This document shows positions 56,559-64,000 of a DNA stretch of 64,000 nucleotides, piece by piece. Every line of letters starts with the position of its first letter. Position 1 is the stretch's first letter. A model generated the notes under the pieces. That model worked only from the letters and a program-made list of their open reading frames with translations. It ran no database searches and had not been told where the DNA came from. Source of the stretch: Acinetobacter wuhouensis (GTDB taxonomy: Bacteria > Pseudomonadota > Gammaproteobacteria > Pseudomonadales > Moraxellaceae); NCBI RefSeq assembly GCF_001696605.3, contig NZ_CP031716.1, forward strand, positions 1,922,001 to 1,986,000, in the 5' to 3' direction. Made by a program: the position numbers and the translations under genes.

Positions 56559-56948
56559 CTAATCAGAACCACTATTTTCGCTAATTGAAGTAACTTTACC
56601 ATTTTTGAATGTGATATAGCCTAAATCAGTATAATACCAAAGCTCATCCTTACCTCTTGAAGTGGTATATGCGCTTTTTCGATTTGGAGCTCCCCAATAT
56701 GTAGCTTTGATAATTTGATCTCCGGTCATTCCTATTTGAGGATCTCGCGCTGCTTTCCAAAGTTTATATTTTTGAGTATCTGTTAAATAAGCCGAAGCCT
56801 GCTGAGGAACATTTAATTTTGTTTTTACTGAGTTTGGACAAGGTTTACCTTGATAGACTGTTTACCCTTTATAGGTGCAGGTATATACGTCAGCAATAGC
56901 ACTTTGCATACATAATAGAAGCGTGAATAGCCCCAAAAAAAATTTCAA
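56559..56948 (-). pseudogene. DUF4124-like secreted protein broken by one in-frame stop
   Basis: Read on the minus strand from a TTG at 56948, the frame gives a signal peptide (ending QSAIADVYTCTYKG), then a TAA at 56862-56864, then TVYQGKPCPNSV and a well-preserved 3' part with IGMTGDQIIKATYWGAPNRKSAY and DLGYITFKNGKVTSISE before a TAG at 56559. In relatives the broken position is Lys (YKGKTVYQ), so a single AAA-to-TAA change explains it; the TTG may also be a changed ATG. It would have been about 129 aa. The frame is otherwise intact, so the loss is recent. Confidence 0.75.
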
Positions 56949-57063
56949 GAAGCACCTGTATTTTTAGATTTATTGTTTCATTATTATTGTATATTTTTAG
57001 CACAAATCAAGCGAAATATTGATCAAGTTAATCAAAATTAAAAGCCTATACAGTCTGCTTACA

Positions 57064-57156
57064 GATTCGAATAAAATATTACTCGAACCTCAGATTGAAT
57101 CACATAAGTCGTTATTGATTTAAAAACAAAGGATTAAAATTCAATTTAGAATATCA
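57064..57156 (+). pseudogene. decayed partial copy of the 3' end of the 57739-58044 gene
   Basis: Translated on the plus strand, it gives QIESHKSLLI, stop, KQRIKIQFRI, against HIESNKQLLIQKHEIKIQFRM at the end of the downstream gene; the DNA agrees over about 70 bases. A CAA has become TAA (57121-57123) and the true stop is lost. Only the 3' end is recognisable. Confidence 0.7.
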
Positions 57157-57190
57157 ACATGATAAATGAACTGAGCTTTCAAATATTTCA

Positions 57191-57574
57191 TTATTTCCAA
57201 CAAATATCAATTTTTTGATTGGTCGTTTTAACACAATCATAAGCAGTTGAGTTCCATTGTTGATCAGAAATAATTTTTTGGCTATTTCCATCTCTTAAAT
57301 AGCTTTTAGCATTCAATGTTGCCCCCTGATTAATTTGAATATGGGCTTTTGAACAAACGCCATCATCCAATTCATTTTGGCAACTTTCATATTGAATTTG
57401 ATAGATTTTATCTTGGAATTGTAAATTTACTTGTCGAGCACCAGCGACAAAGCCCTCATCTATTTCACAACTTTGAATATTTGCCTTAGTCTGCCCAAGA
57501 AAACAACGATCAGCATTCACCTGCGTCGTTAAAATAGAACTTATGATCAGTATATATTTAAATTTTGCCATCAT
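57191..57574 (-). CDS. hypothetical secreted Cys-rich protein, 127 aa
   Basis: A signal peptide (KYILIISSILTTQVNA) is followed by a mature protein with six Cys (CFLGQ, SCEID, SCQNEL, VCSKA, YDCVK, DICWK), so several disulfides are likely in the periplasm. I do not recognise a family. The ATG at 57574 follows AGGGA closely and AAGGA at a better distance; a second ATG is adjacent. It lies in the group of small secreted proteins at 56-58 kb. Confidence 0.65.
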   Translation of the reverse strand: MMAKFKYILIISSILTTQVNADRCFLGQTKANIQSCEIDEGFVAGARQVNLQFQDKIYQIQYESCQNELDDGVCSKAHIQINQGATLNAKSYLRDGNSQKIISDQQWNSTAYDCVKTTNQKIDICWK

Positions 57575-57738
57575 TTCCCTATTCCTTAGGTCTTTAAAAT
57601 GAAAAATGACGCAAAAGACTAACAAAAAATCATCTTACTTACGAACTTAAATACAATTTTTAAACTTATCTCTTGATTTTTTAAAGTTTTGTTCCCATAT
57701 AATTTTTGATACTTTCCATTAAAGTAGTTTCAAATCTT

Positions 57739-58044
57739 ATGAGTTATAAACACAACAACCTTATGGCAATGCGCCAATCTTGGTGGGAAGATGAATCTTC
57801 TGCTTCTGTTCAAAGTGAAAAACGTTATTTACAAACAATCTTAACTGAGCAAGGTGTTTTTGAAGCACCAAGCATTGATGATGTAAAATATTTTTTCTTT
57901 AGTTTACCGAGCATTATCATTGTAAAAGGTTATGCCCTTGGTTTCACTGATCCAAGTATTAAAGAATTGATCCAAAACCATATTGAGTCAAATAAGCAGT
58001 TATTGATTCAAAAACATGAGATCAAAATTCAATTTAGAATGTAA
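57739..58044 (+). CDS. hypothetical protein, 101 aa
   Basis: From the ATG at 57739 the protein reads MSYKHNNLMAMRQSWWEDESS and has no signal or membrane anchor, though the middle (VKYFFFSLPSIIIVKGYALGF) is hydrophobic and could be a buried core strand pair. I do not recognise it. A broken copy of its 3' end lies 0.6 kb upstream, so this gene was once duplicated. The longer frame from 57706 lacks support. Confidence 0.6.
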   Translation: MSYKHNNLMAMRQSWWEDESSASVQSEKRYLQTILTEQGVFEAPSIDDVKYFFFSLPSIIIVKGYALGFTDPSIKELIQNHIESNKQLLIQKHEIKIQFRM

Positions 58045-58203
58045 TTTTTCCAATCGGATCAGTTGATTGTTATACCTTTTCAAACTTAAAGTACAAAATT
58101 ACCATTCCATTCAGCGAATTGAGCTATTTAAATAGCACCATAACATGTAATATTCTTTACAGTTCCTTCACTTTTCGAATCGCTTATAAAGGATTTCATC
58201 TTC

Positions 58204-59577
58204 ATGTCTGATCAGAACGAAAAGCTTAAACAGTTAAAAACCTCTTCTATGGATCGTCGTTTATCCATTGCGAAAGCATCATTATTAGCAGGTACGCGCT
58301 GGGCAGCTTCAAGTGCAAGTTCAATCTTTTCAAGTGAAGAGGAAAAAGAAAAAAAACGTAAACAAGCGATGAAAGAACAAGCCAATTATCTTGTTCAAGA
58401 AATCGGAAAACTGAAAGGCTCAATCGTTAAAATTGGTCAAATGATGGCGCTATATGGTGAGCATTTTTTACCAGAAGAAATCACTCAAGCTCTAAATACG
58501 TTAAATAATCAAACAGTTGCACTAGCTTGGCCAGCGATTAAAGAGCAATTAACACGCCAGTTGGGTTCTAAACTCGATGATTTAACTATTGATCATGAAC
58601 CAATCGGTACAGCTTCTCTAGCTCAAGTCCATCGTGCGACACGTAAGTCAGATGGTTTAGAACTGGTTTTAAAAGTTCAATATCCTGGTGTCGCGGATGC
58701 GATTGACTCAGATATGAGTTTATTTAAAAACATGCTTAAGCTCACCCGTATGGTTCCGCAAACACGTGAGTTTGACCAATGGTTTGATGAAGTCCGCGAA
58801 ATGATGCATCGTGAGGTGAATTATCGTGTTGAAGCTGCAACCACCCGTCGTTTCGCTGAAAGATTAAAAAACGATGCGCGTTATGGTGTGCCACAAATTA
58901 TTGATGACTATTGTACAGACCAAGTGTTATGTATGACTTTCGAACGTGGCGTGCCGATCAATAGCCCCGTGATGCTGTCTCTCCCTCAAGAACGTCGTAA
59001 TCAGTTAGGAGAAGCCTCTCTTGAAATTGCTGTTCGTGAGTTGTTTGAATGGGGTGAGATGCAAACTGACCCGAACTTTGGTAACTACTTGGTTCGTTTA
59101 GGCAATGGTGACGACATTCAAGATAAAATTATTTTGTTAGACTTCGGTGCAATCCGTCAGTTTGATCATCAATTATTGACTGTGGCTTGCAACTTGATCA
59201 AAGCTGGTTACAACCATGACGCTGAAGCAATGGTTCACTCGATGTCTGGCTATGAATTTTTTGATGGTATGCCACTCAGTATCAAACCTGATATGGCAAA
59301 AGTATTTTTACTCGCAACAGAAGCATTTAGTACACCTTTAAACAATCCAGACCTCCCTGCGGGTGTTATGGATGAACAAAATCGCTATGATTGGAAAAAG
59401 AGCCAATTACATAGTCGTGTGATGCAACGTGCGTCTAAATCAATGGCTTCACGTTATTTCAGTGTTCCACCTAAAGAATTTATGTTTATTAGCCGTAAAT
59501 TCATTGGTGCTTATACATTTATGACCGTGATTGAAGCAAAAACCAATGTTCGTAAAATGATTACGCCATTTGTTTAA
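58204..59577 (+). CDS. AarF/UbiB (ABC1) family atypical kinase, 457 aa
   Basis: The ABC1 kinase blocks are present: KGSIVKIGQMMALYGEHFLPEEITQAL (the KxGQ motif), EPIGTASLAQVHRA, VLKVQYPGV, MHREVNYRVEAATTRRF, and a late QTDPNFGNYLVR...ILLDFGAIRQF (metal-binding DFG). Relatives act in ubiquinone synthesis or lipid handling, with an ATP-binding pocket unlike standard kinases. It lacks the C-terminal membrane helices of UbiB. AAGGA lies upstream of the ATG. Ubiquinone genes are not adjacent. Confidence 0.85.
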   Translation: MSDQNEKLKQLKTSSMDRRLSIAKASLLAGTRWAASSASSIFSSEEEKEKKRKQAMKEQANYLVQEIGKLKGSIVKIGQMMALYGEHFLPEEITQALNTLNNQTVALAWPAIKEQLTRQLGSKLDDLTIDHEPIGTASLAQVHRATRKSDGLELVLKVQYPGVADAIDSDMSLFKNMLKLTRMVPQTREFDQWFDEVREMMHREVNYRVEAATTRRFAERLKNDARYGVPQIIDDYCTDQVLCMTFERGVPINSPVMLSLPQERRNQLGEASLEIAVRELFEWGEMQTDPNFGNYLVRLGNGDDIQDKIILLDFGAIRQFDHQLLTVACNLIKAGYNHDAEAMVHSMSGYEFFDGMPLSIKPDMAKVFLLATEAFSTPLNNPDLPAGVMDEQNRYDWKKSQLHSRVMQRASKSMASRYFSVPPKEFMFISRKFIGAYTFMTVIEAKTNVRKMITPFV

Positions 59578-59625
59578 TGGCTTGAATAGCGACTGACTTT
59601 AATTTCTCAAAATGTCAACTTTACC

Positions 59626-59652
59626 AATACCCAACATTTGTTGGGTATTTTT
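59626..59652 (+). terminator. terminator after the AarF-type gene
   Basis: A ten-bp stem AATACCCAAC / GTTGGGTATT with an ATTT loop is followed by T's, 49 bases past the stop. Confidence 0.88.
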
Positions 59653-59812
59653 ATGTGTAAATAATTATTGAATTACAAATAGTTAAATACATAATTAAAA
59701 CATTAACAACCATTCATCAAAGGTCAACCACTTTGTCAGCTTTGACATAGTTTTTTCAATATTTGCATGTCAGGATGTTGCCATACCAACATCAAAAACA
59801 AGGTACTGTGGA

Positions 59813-61108
59813 ATGTCCAATATGGTAAACAAAGCTCAGGGCTTGGGCTTAAATCTAATTACAAAAATTGCTGGAAGTGACTTACTTGATCAATTCAAAC
59901 TACGTAAGTTTATTGAAAAATCACTTTATCAAGGTTCAAAAGCAGGTTTTAAAACGCTCAGTGCGACACAAAAAGCGTTTAAATCGGATTCAAATGTCAC
60001 TAAACAACGTTTACCAAACCAACAAAAATCATTATTTGATCTGAGTTTAACTGAAGAACAGCAAATGACTGTAGATGCCATGGATCAGTTTGCTGCTGAA
60101 GTACTTTATCCATTGGCGCATCAAGCAGATCATGATGAAAAGTTTCCTGCAGAACTTTGGCAACATAGTATTGATCTAGGGCTTAATTACTATGCCCTAC
60201 CAGAAGCTTTGGGTGGTGTTGCATCTGAAAAGAATATTGTCAGTAATATTCTGATCGCTGAACGTTTAGCCAAAGGTGATTTCTCTTTGGCAGCAGGTTT
60301 GCTTTCAACATTTAGTGTGATCAATGCACTTACACAATGGGGTTCGGAAACAGTACAAGCAACTTATTTACCCGCCTTTGCCAATGATGCAGAAATTCAA
60401 GCAACTTTTGCAGTACAAGAAGCAACGCCTGCTTTTAATCCAATGTTATTGAAAACTAAAGCAACTTCATCTAACGGTGCTTACAGCATTTCAGGTGAAA
60501 AAACTTTAGTATTATTAGGCGAAACTGCGGATCTATTCCTTGTTAGTGCTGACTTCAACGGCAAGCCTGATGTTTTTGTGGTGAATCGTGACCACACTAT
60601 TACTGTTAAAAAATCTCCAGCGATGGGGCTTAAAGCCACTGAAACAGTGACTTTAAAATTTGAAAATACCCCTGCTCAACGCTTAGGTGATGAAGACTTT
60701 AACTATAGCTATTTCCTTGATTTAGGAAATTTGATGTGGTGTGCAATGGCAGTCGGTACTGCTGAAGCAGTGAAAGAATACAGCATCCAATATGCCAATG
60801 AACGTACAGCATTTGGTGAGCCTATTTCACATCGTCAAAGTGTTGCCTTCATGATCGCTGATATGGCAATCGAAATTGATGCGATGCGTATGCTGATTTT
60901 AAATGCTGCAAGCCTTGCAGAATCTGGTTTACCTTTCCATCGTGAAGCGTATTTAGCACGTCTGCTTTGTGCTGAAAAATCAATGAAAATTGGTACAGAT
61001 GGCGTACAAATCTTGGGTGGACACGGCTTTACCAAAGAACACCCTGCTGAACGTTGGTATCGTGACTTACGTGCAACAGCTGTATTACATTCAGGCTTAC
61101 ATGCTTAA
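59813..61108 (+). CDS. acyl-CoA dehydrogenase family protein lacking the usual catalytic Glu, 431 aa
   Basis: The acyl-CoA dehydrogenase fold is clear: SLTEEQQMTVDAMDQFAAEVLYPLA, LPEALGG, a FAD-binding middle domain and the C-terminal helices QILGGHGFTKEHPAERWYRDLRA. In active short/medium-chain enzymes the next residues are (I/Y)-(Y/F)-E-G-T with the catalytic Glu; here they are VLHSGLHA and the chain ends. The alternative Glu position of isovaleryl-CoA dehydrogenase (DLERLVL) is DLGNLMW. A 65-residue N-terminal extension precedes the fold. It lies 31 bases before an intact acyl-CoA dehydrogenase gene. Confidence 0.82.
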   Translation: MSNMVNKAQGLGLNLITKIAGSDLLDQFKLRKFIEKSLYQGSKAGFKTLSATQKAFKSDSNVTKQRLPNQQKSLFDLSLTEEQQMTVDAMDQFAAEVLYPLAHQADHDEKFPAELWQHSIDLGLNYYALPEALGGVASEKNIVSNILIAERLAKGDFSLAAGLLSTFSVINALTQWGSETVQATYLPAFANDAEIQATFAVQEATPAFNPMLLKTKATSSNGAYSISGEKTLVLLGETADLFLVSADFNGKPDVFVVNRDHTITVKKSPAMGLKATETVTLKFENTPAQRLGDEDFNYSYFLDLGNLMWCAMAVGTAEAVKEYSIQYANERTAFGEPISHRQSVAFMIADMAIEIDAMRMLILNAASLAESGLPFHREAYLARLLCAEKSMKIGTDGVQILGGHGFTKEHPAERWYRDLRATAVLHSGLHA

Positions 61109-61139
61109 TTAAAAATATAAAGATTACAGGATATAGATC

Positions 61140-62339
61140 ATGAATTTACAAAATCCGAAAAAATTCAAAATGCTTGTAGATCAAGCGCATGAAACTGCAC
61201 TGAATGTACTACGCCCGATTTCACGTAAATACGACAAGGCGGAACATGCCTATCCAAAAGAATTAGACATGCTTGCTTCATTGCTTGATGGTATGAATGA
61301 TGGTGGTGATGGTTTGAATGCAGGCGCTGCGATTAATAAACGTGGCGATAAAGATGCCAGCAATAAAAATGGCACCAATATGTCCACAGCTTTGGGCATC
61401 ATTGAAATGTGTTATGGCGACACTGGTTTACTACTTTCTATGCCACGCCAAGGTTTAGGAAACTCTGCAATTGCTGCAGTTGCCAATGACGAACAGCTAG
61501 AACGCTTTAAAGGCACTTGGGCTGCAATGGCGATCACTGAACCTGGTTGTGGTTCGGACTCAGCTGCAATTCGTACTACAGCAACAAAAGATGGGGATGA
61601 CTATATTCTCAATGGTGAGAAAATTTTCGTCACTTCAGGTGAACGTGCTGACTCCGTCGTGGTTTGGGCAACTTTAGATAAAAAACTAGGTCGTGCTGCA
61701 ATCAAATCCTTTGTTGTACCTAAAGGTACAGCTGGCATGAAAGTTGAACGCCTTGAACATAAACTCGGCATCAAAGCTTCTGATACTGCTGCAATCAGTT
61801 TTATCGACTGTCGTGTACCTGCTGCAAACTTACTTGGAAATGAGGAAATTGATGTTGCCAAAGGTTTCGCGGGTGTAATGGAAACTTTTGACAATACTCG
61901 TCCACTGGTTGCTGCGATGGCTGTTGGATGTGCCAAAGCATCGCTAGAGCGTATCAAAGAAATCTTTAAAGACCAGCTTGATCCAAACTATGCAACGCCT
62001 TATTTACAAACTTCAAATTTAGCCGCACAGATTTACCGTATGGAAGCTGAATGGGAAGCAGCGCGTTTATTAACGATTAAAGCAACATGGATGGCTGACA
62101 ATAAAATGCCAAACTCGCGTGAAGCTTCTATTGCCAAAGCAAAAGCGGGTCGTATTTGTAATGAAATCACCCTGAAATGTGTCGAATTAGCTGCAAGTGT
62201 CGGTTATAACGAAGATGAATTGTTAGAAAAATGGGCGCGTGATTCAAAAATTCTCGATATTTTTGAAGGTACACAGCAGATTCAACAGTTGATCATTGCA
62301 CGCCGTGAACTGGGTAAATCTTCAAGTGAATTGAAATAA
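61140..62339 (+). CDS. acyl-CoA dehydrogenase, 399 aa
   Basis: The middle domain (AAMAITEPGCGSDSAAIRTTATKDGDDYILNGEKIFVTSGERAD) and the C-terminal DSKILDIFEGTQQIQQLIIARRELG are complete, with the catalytic Glu in FEGT. It should form the alpha-beta double bond of an acyl-CoA, passing electrons to ETF. AGGA is seven bases before the ATG. It is co-oriented with the Glu-less paralogue just upstream, with which it may form a heteromer. Confidence 0.88.
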   Translation: MNLQNPKKFKMLVDQAHETALNVLRPISRKYDKAEHAYPKELDMLASLLDGMNDGGDGLNAGAAINKRGDKDASNKNGTNMSTALGIIEMCYGDTGLLLSMPRQGLGNSAIAAVANDEQLERFKGTWAAMAITEPGCGSDSAAIRTTATKDGDDYILNGEKIFVTSGERADSVVVWATLDKKLGRAAIKSFVVPKGTAGMKVERLEHKLGIKASDTAAISFIDCRVPAANLLGNEEIDVAKGFAGVMETFDNTRPLVAAMAVGCAKASLERIKEIFKDQLDPNYATPYLQTSNLAAQIYRMEAEWEAARLLTIKATWMADNKMPNSREASIAKAKAGRICNEITLKCVELAASVGYNEDELLEKWARDSKILDIFEGTQQIQQLIIARRELGKSSSELK

Positions 62340-62421
62340 GATTTAACTTAATTTTCAATATAAGACCAGTAAATGCTTTATATTGATAAAATTTTAAGCA
62401 GTTAAATTTTAAGCACAACAC

Positions 62422-62462
62422 AAGCGATGAGTTTTTTGATATAAAAATTCATCGCTTTTTAT
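62422..62462 (+). terminator. terminator after the acyl-CoA dehydrogenase pair
   Basis: AAGCGATGAGTTTTT pairs with AAAAATTCATCGCTT (one G-T) and is followed by T's, about 80 bases past the stop. Confidence 0.8.
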
Positions 62463-62473
62463 TTTCATTATTT

Positions 62474-62959
62474 ATGTATTCAATTCGCCCCATACAACAG
62501 CAAGACAATGCAGCAATTGCACAAGTCATTCGTGAGGTTTCTCAAGAATTTGGACTCGCTCCAGAGTCTGGCTTCGCCGTGGCAGATCCAATTTTGGATG
62601 ATCTCTATCAAGTTTATTCTCAAAAAAATGCACAATACTGGGTAATTGAAGATCACAAAGGTCGTGTTGTCGGTGGTGGTGGCTTATCTCCACTCAAAGG
62701 TGATACTTCAATTGCTGAAATTCAGAAAATGTATTTCTTATCAGAACTACGTGGTTTAGGCTTTGCTAAAAAAATTCTAGAAAATGCTTTTGAATTTGCA
62801 AAGCAAAATGGTTTTAGCACTTGTTATTTAGAAACCACCAAAGACCTTTGGCAAGCGGTCAAACTCTATGAAAAACTGGGTTTTGAACATTTGGCTCAAC
62901 CTAAAGGTGATACAGGTCATAGCCATGCATGTGAAATTTGGATGCTCAAAACACTTTAA
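62474..62959 (+). CDS. GNAT family N-acetyltransferase, 161 aa
   Basis: A single GNAT domain is present, with the acetyl-CoA loop FLSELRGLGFAKKILENAFEFAKQNGF (R/Q-x-x-G-x-A type) and YLETTKDLWQAVKLYEKLGFEHL. The acceptor is unknown; relatives act on small molecules or protein N-termini. Its ATG directly follows a T-rich stretch and has a weak ribosome site. It is a single-gene unit. Confidence 0.8.
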   Translation: MYSIRPIQQQDNAAIAQVIREVSQEFGLAPESGFAVADPILDDLYQVYSQKNAQYWVIEDHKGRVVGGGGLSPLKGDTSIAEIQKMYFLSELRGLGFAKKILENAFEFAKQNGFSTCYLETTKDLWQAVKLYEKLGFEHLAQPKGDTGHSHACEIWMLKTL

Positions 62960-63234
62960 TCCGCACATTTGAAAATATCCGTCATATTTTCCAAAATGAA
63001 CTTTGGTCGTATTTTCATTAGATTCAAGAATTTTCAAAATGCGATGTGATTAAAAGATTTGTGGAATGATATTGTCCAACACTTGGATAATGATTCACTT
63101 AAAAAAATAATGTATATGGTGGCAATACAGTCATTGAAATTGCATAACGACGATCTAAAATATTCAGATCATTTGTTTCATGCTTACAAAGTCATCATGT
63201 TTAGATATTGTATGTAAAAGGGAATGTATAAAAG

Positions 63235-63684
63235 ATGTTGTATTTAGAAGATTTAAATGTTGGTGATCATTTTCAAAGTCGTGAATATGAAATGACTTTA
63301 GAAGAAGTTTTAGAGTTTGCTGGTAAATACGACCCCCAAGTTTTTCATACAGATCCTGAAAAAGCCAAAGACCATCCTATTTTCCAAGGTTTAGCTGCTA
63401 GTGGTTGGCATACATCTGCTGTTACGATGCGTCTTTGGACAGAGTGCTTCCCTGTCGCTTATGGTTTAATAGGCTCTGAATCAAGTTTAAGGTGGCCAAA
63501 ACCAACACGTGTTGGCGATAAAATTCATGTCGATGTTGAAATTGTTTCAATCACGCCATCGAGAACAAAAAACGATCGTGCTATTGTCGCGTATGTCACT
63601 CAAGCGAAAAATCAATTTGATGATGTATTGCTTATTTCTACCACTAAAATTGTGGTTTTTAAACGTAATTTTGATGCACATTAA
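63235..63684 (+). CDS. MaoC-like hydratase/dehydratase, 149 aa
   Basis: The hot-dog fold of MaoC proteins is recognised from DLNVGDHFQSREYEMTLEEVLEFAGKYDPQVFHTDPEKAKDHPIFQGLAASGWHTSAVTMRL, with the catalytic Asp and His in the YDPQxFHTD segment. It probably hydrates an enoyl-CoA, though members with other acyl substrates exist. AGGGA lies upstream of the ATG. Its place near the acyl-CoA dehydrogenases is consistent with fatty-acid breakdown, but the genes are not in one operon. Confidence 0.85.
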   Translation: MLYLEDLNVGDHFQSREYEMTLEEVLEFAGKYDPQVFHTDPEKAKDHPIFQGLAASGWHTSAVTMRLWTECFPVAYGLIGSESSLRWPKPTRVGDKIHVDVEIVSITPSRTKNDRAIVAYVTQAKNQFDDVLLISTTKIVVFKRNFDAH

Positions 63685-63779
63685 TCCTTAATTTGTCTTA
63701 CAATATTTAAGGTTTTTTCCATATTTCATGACAATATGATTAAAGAAATAGAAACAATCTTGAGCGCAATGGAAAGCAC

Positions 63780-64000
63780 ATGAAAACAGTCTCAGCTCGC
63801 CAAGATCAGGGAATTCCTGGTGTATATGGACTTTTATTATTAGATATCGTCTCTCGTTGGGGCTATAGTGCAGAGAGCCTTTTCGCTCCGTTTAATTTTA
63901 CCAGCGAACAACTTGCAGAGCCTGAATGTCGTATACCCACACCTATTGCCAATGAATTGGTCAAGCATGCATTAAAGCTGACAGGTGAAAGTACCCTGGG
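63780..64000 (+). CDS. AraC family regulator, N-terminal part (3' truncated)
   Basis: The frame opens at an ATG with GGAA just upstream and runs off the window. The visible 73 codons (QGIPGVYGLLLLDIVSRWGYSAESLF..., then IANELVKHALKLTGESTLG) match the N-terminal effector domain of OruR-like AraC regulators, which starts with a helix on GIP and ends with LTG(D/E). The DNA-binding helix-turn-helix lies beyond base 64000. It is divergent from nothing visible and its target is unknown. Confidence 0.7.
   Translation, partial: MKTVSARQDQGIPGVYGLLLLDIVSRWGYSAESLFAPFNFTSEQLAEPECRIPTPIANELVKHALKLTGESTL

Noticed and set aside
57706..57738. extension of the 101-aa gene to an ATA/ATT-rich upstream start
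   Set aside because: The added residues come from promoter-like AT-rich DNA; the ATG at 57739 gives a cleaner start.

Overview
The window is one contiguous stretch of an AT-rich gammaproteobacterial chromosome. The gene set points to Acinetobacter or a close relative in the Moraxellaceae: the prmB-aroC pair, a long OsmC-YcaO fusion, coniferyl aldehyde dehydrogenase, the folate-independent methionine synthase pair with its DUF1852 partner, the two-HMA CopA/CueR/CopZ cluster, and a HmuY/TonB/DUF6607 iron locus. This is inferred from protein families and not from a 16S gene. No tRNA, rRNA, CRISPR array, intact insertion sequence or prophage was seen. Both ends cut a gene: a PLP aminotransferase-type gene at the left and an AraC-type regulator at the right.

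Layout. 1-8.8 kb: housekeeping and stress genes (SAM methyltransferase, lipoprotein phospholipase D, glutathione-dependent formaldehyde dehydrogenase, I78 inhibitor-like lipoprotein, ABC-F ATPase, aromatic aminotransferase). 9-13.6 kb: a Fur-type iron/heme uptake locus, with a TonB receptor and HmuY-like lipoprotein divergent from a DUF6607 gene across two overlapping Fur-box matches. 13.7-18.8 kb: esterase, HigBA toxin-antitoxin, MFS transporter, LrgAB with a divergent LysR regulator. 18.8-19.5 kb: a very AT-rich stretch with one orphan small ORF. 19.5-27.8 kb: the potassium system kdpABC and kdpDE on one strand, interrupted by a structured repeat. 28.2-33.2 kb: DUF1826 protein, TSUP exporter, flavin reductase, MesD-type methionine synthase and MesX (DUF1852), with repeats in the gaps. 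33.4-39.5 kb: a MocR regulator divergent from a four-gene amine or amino-acid locus (NTF2-like, FAD oxidoreductase, APC permease, EamA exporter). 39.6-42.9 kb: copper homeostasis with two divergent 19-bp-spacer promoters. 43.2-53.7 kb: aldehyde dehydrogenase, OsmC-YcaO protein, two DMT exporters, an orphan GH24 lysozyme, an orphan UreE-like protein, two universal stress proteins, a CinA-C protein and a lipoprotein. 53.8-64 kb: aroC-prmB, a group of small secreted proteins with two broken genes, an AarF/UbiB kinase, two tandem acyl-CoA dehydrogenases, GNAT, MaoC and the start of an AraC-type regulator.

Main points for a second look. Two copies of an intergenic repeat (23103-23299 and 30590-30783) share two hairpins whose stems differ by compensatory base-pair changes. 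The MesX/MesD/flavin reductase group makes methionine without folate from a donor I cannot identify from sequence. The UreE-like protein has Asn where the interface Ni-binding His should be. The first of the two acyl-CoA dehydrogenases lacks the usual catalytic Glu, which suggests a heteromeric enzyme. A secreted DUF4124-like gene carries what looks like a single AAA-to-TAA change, and next to it lies a decayed partial copy of the 57739-58044 gene.

Starts were moved where a ribosome-binding site favoured an internal ATG. All functional calls come from reading the sequence; no database search was run.
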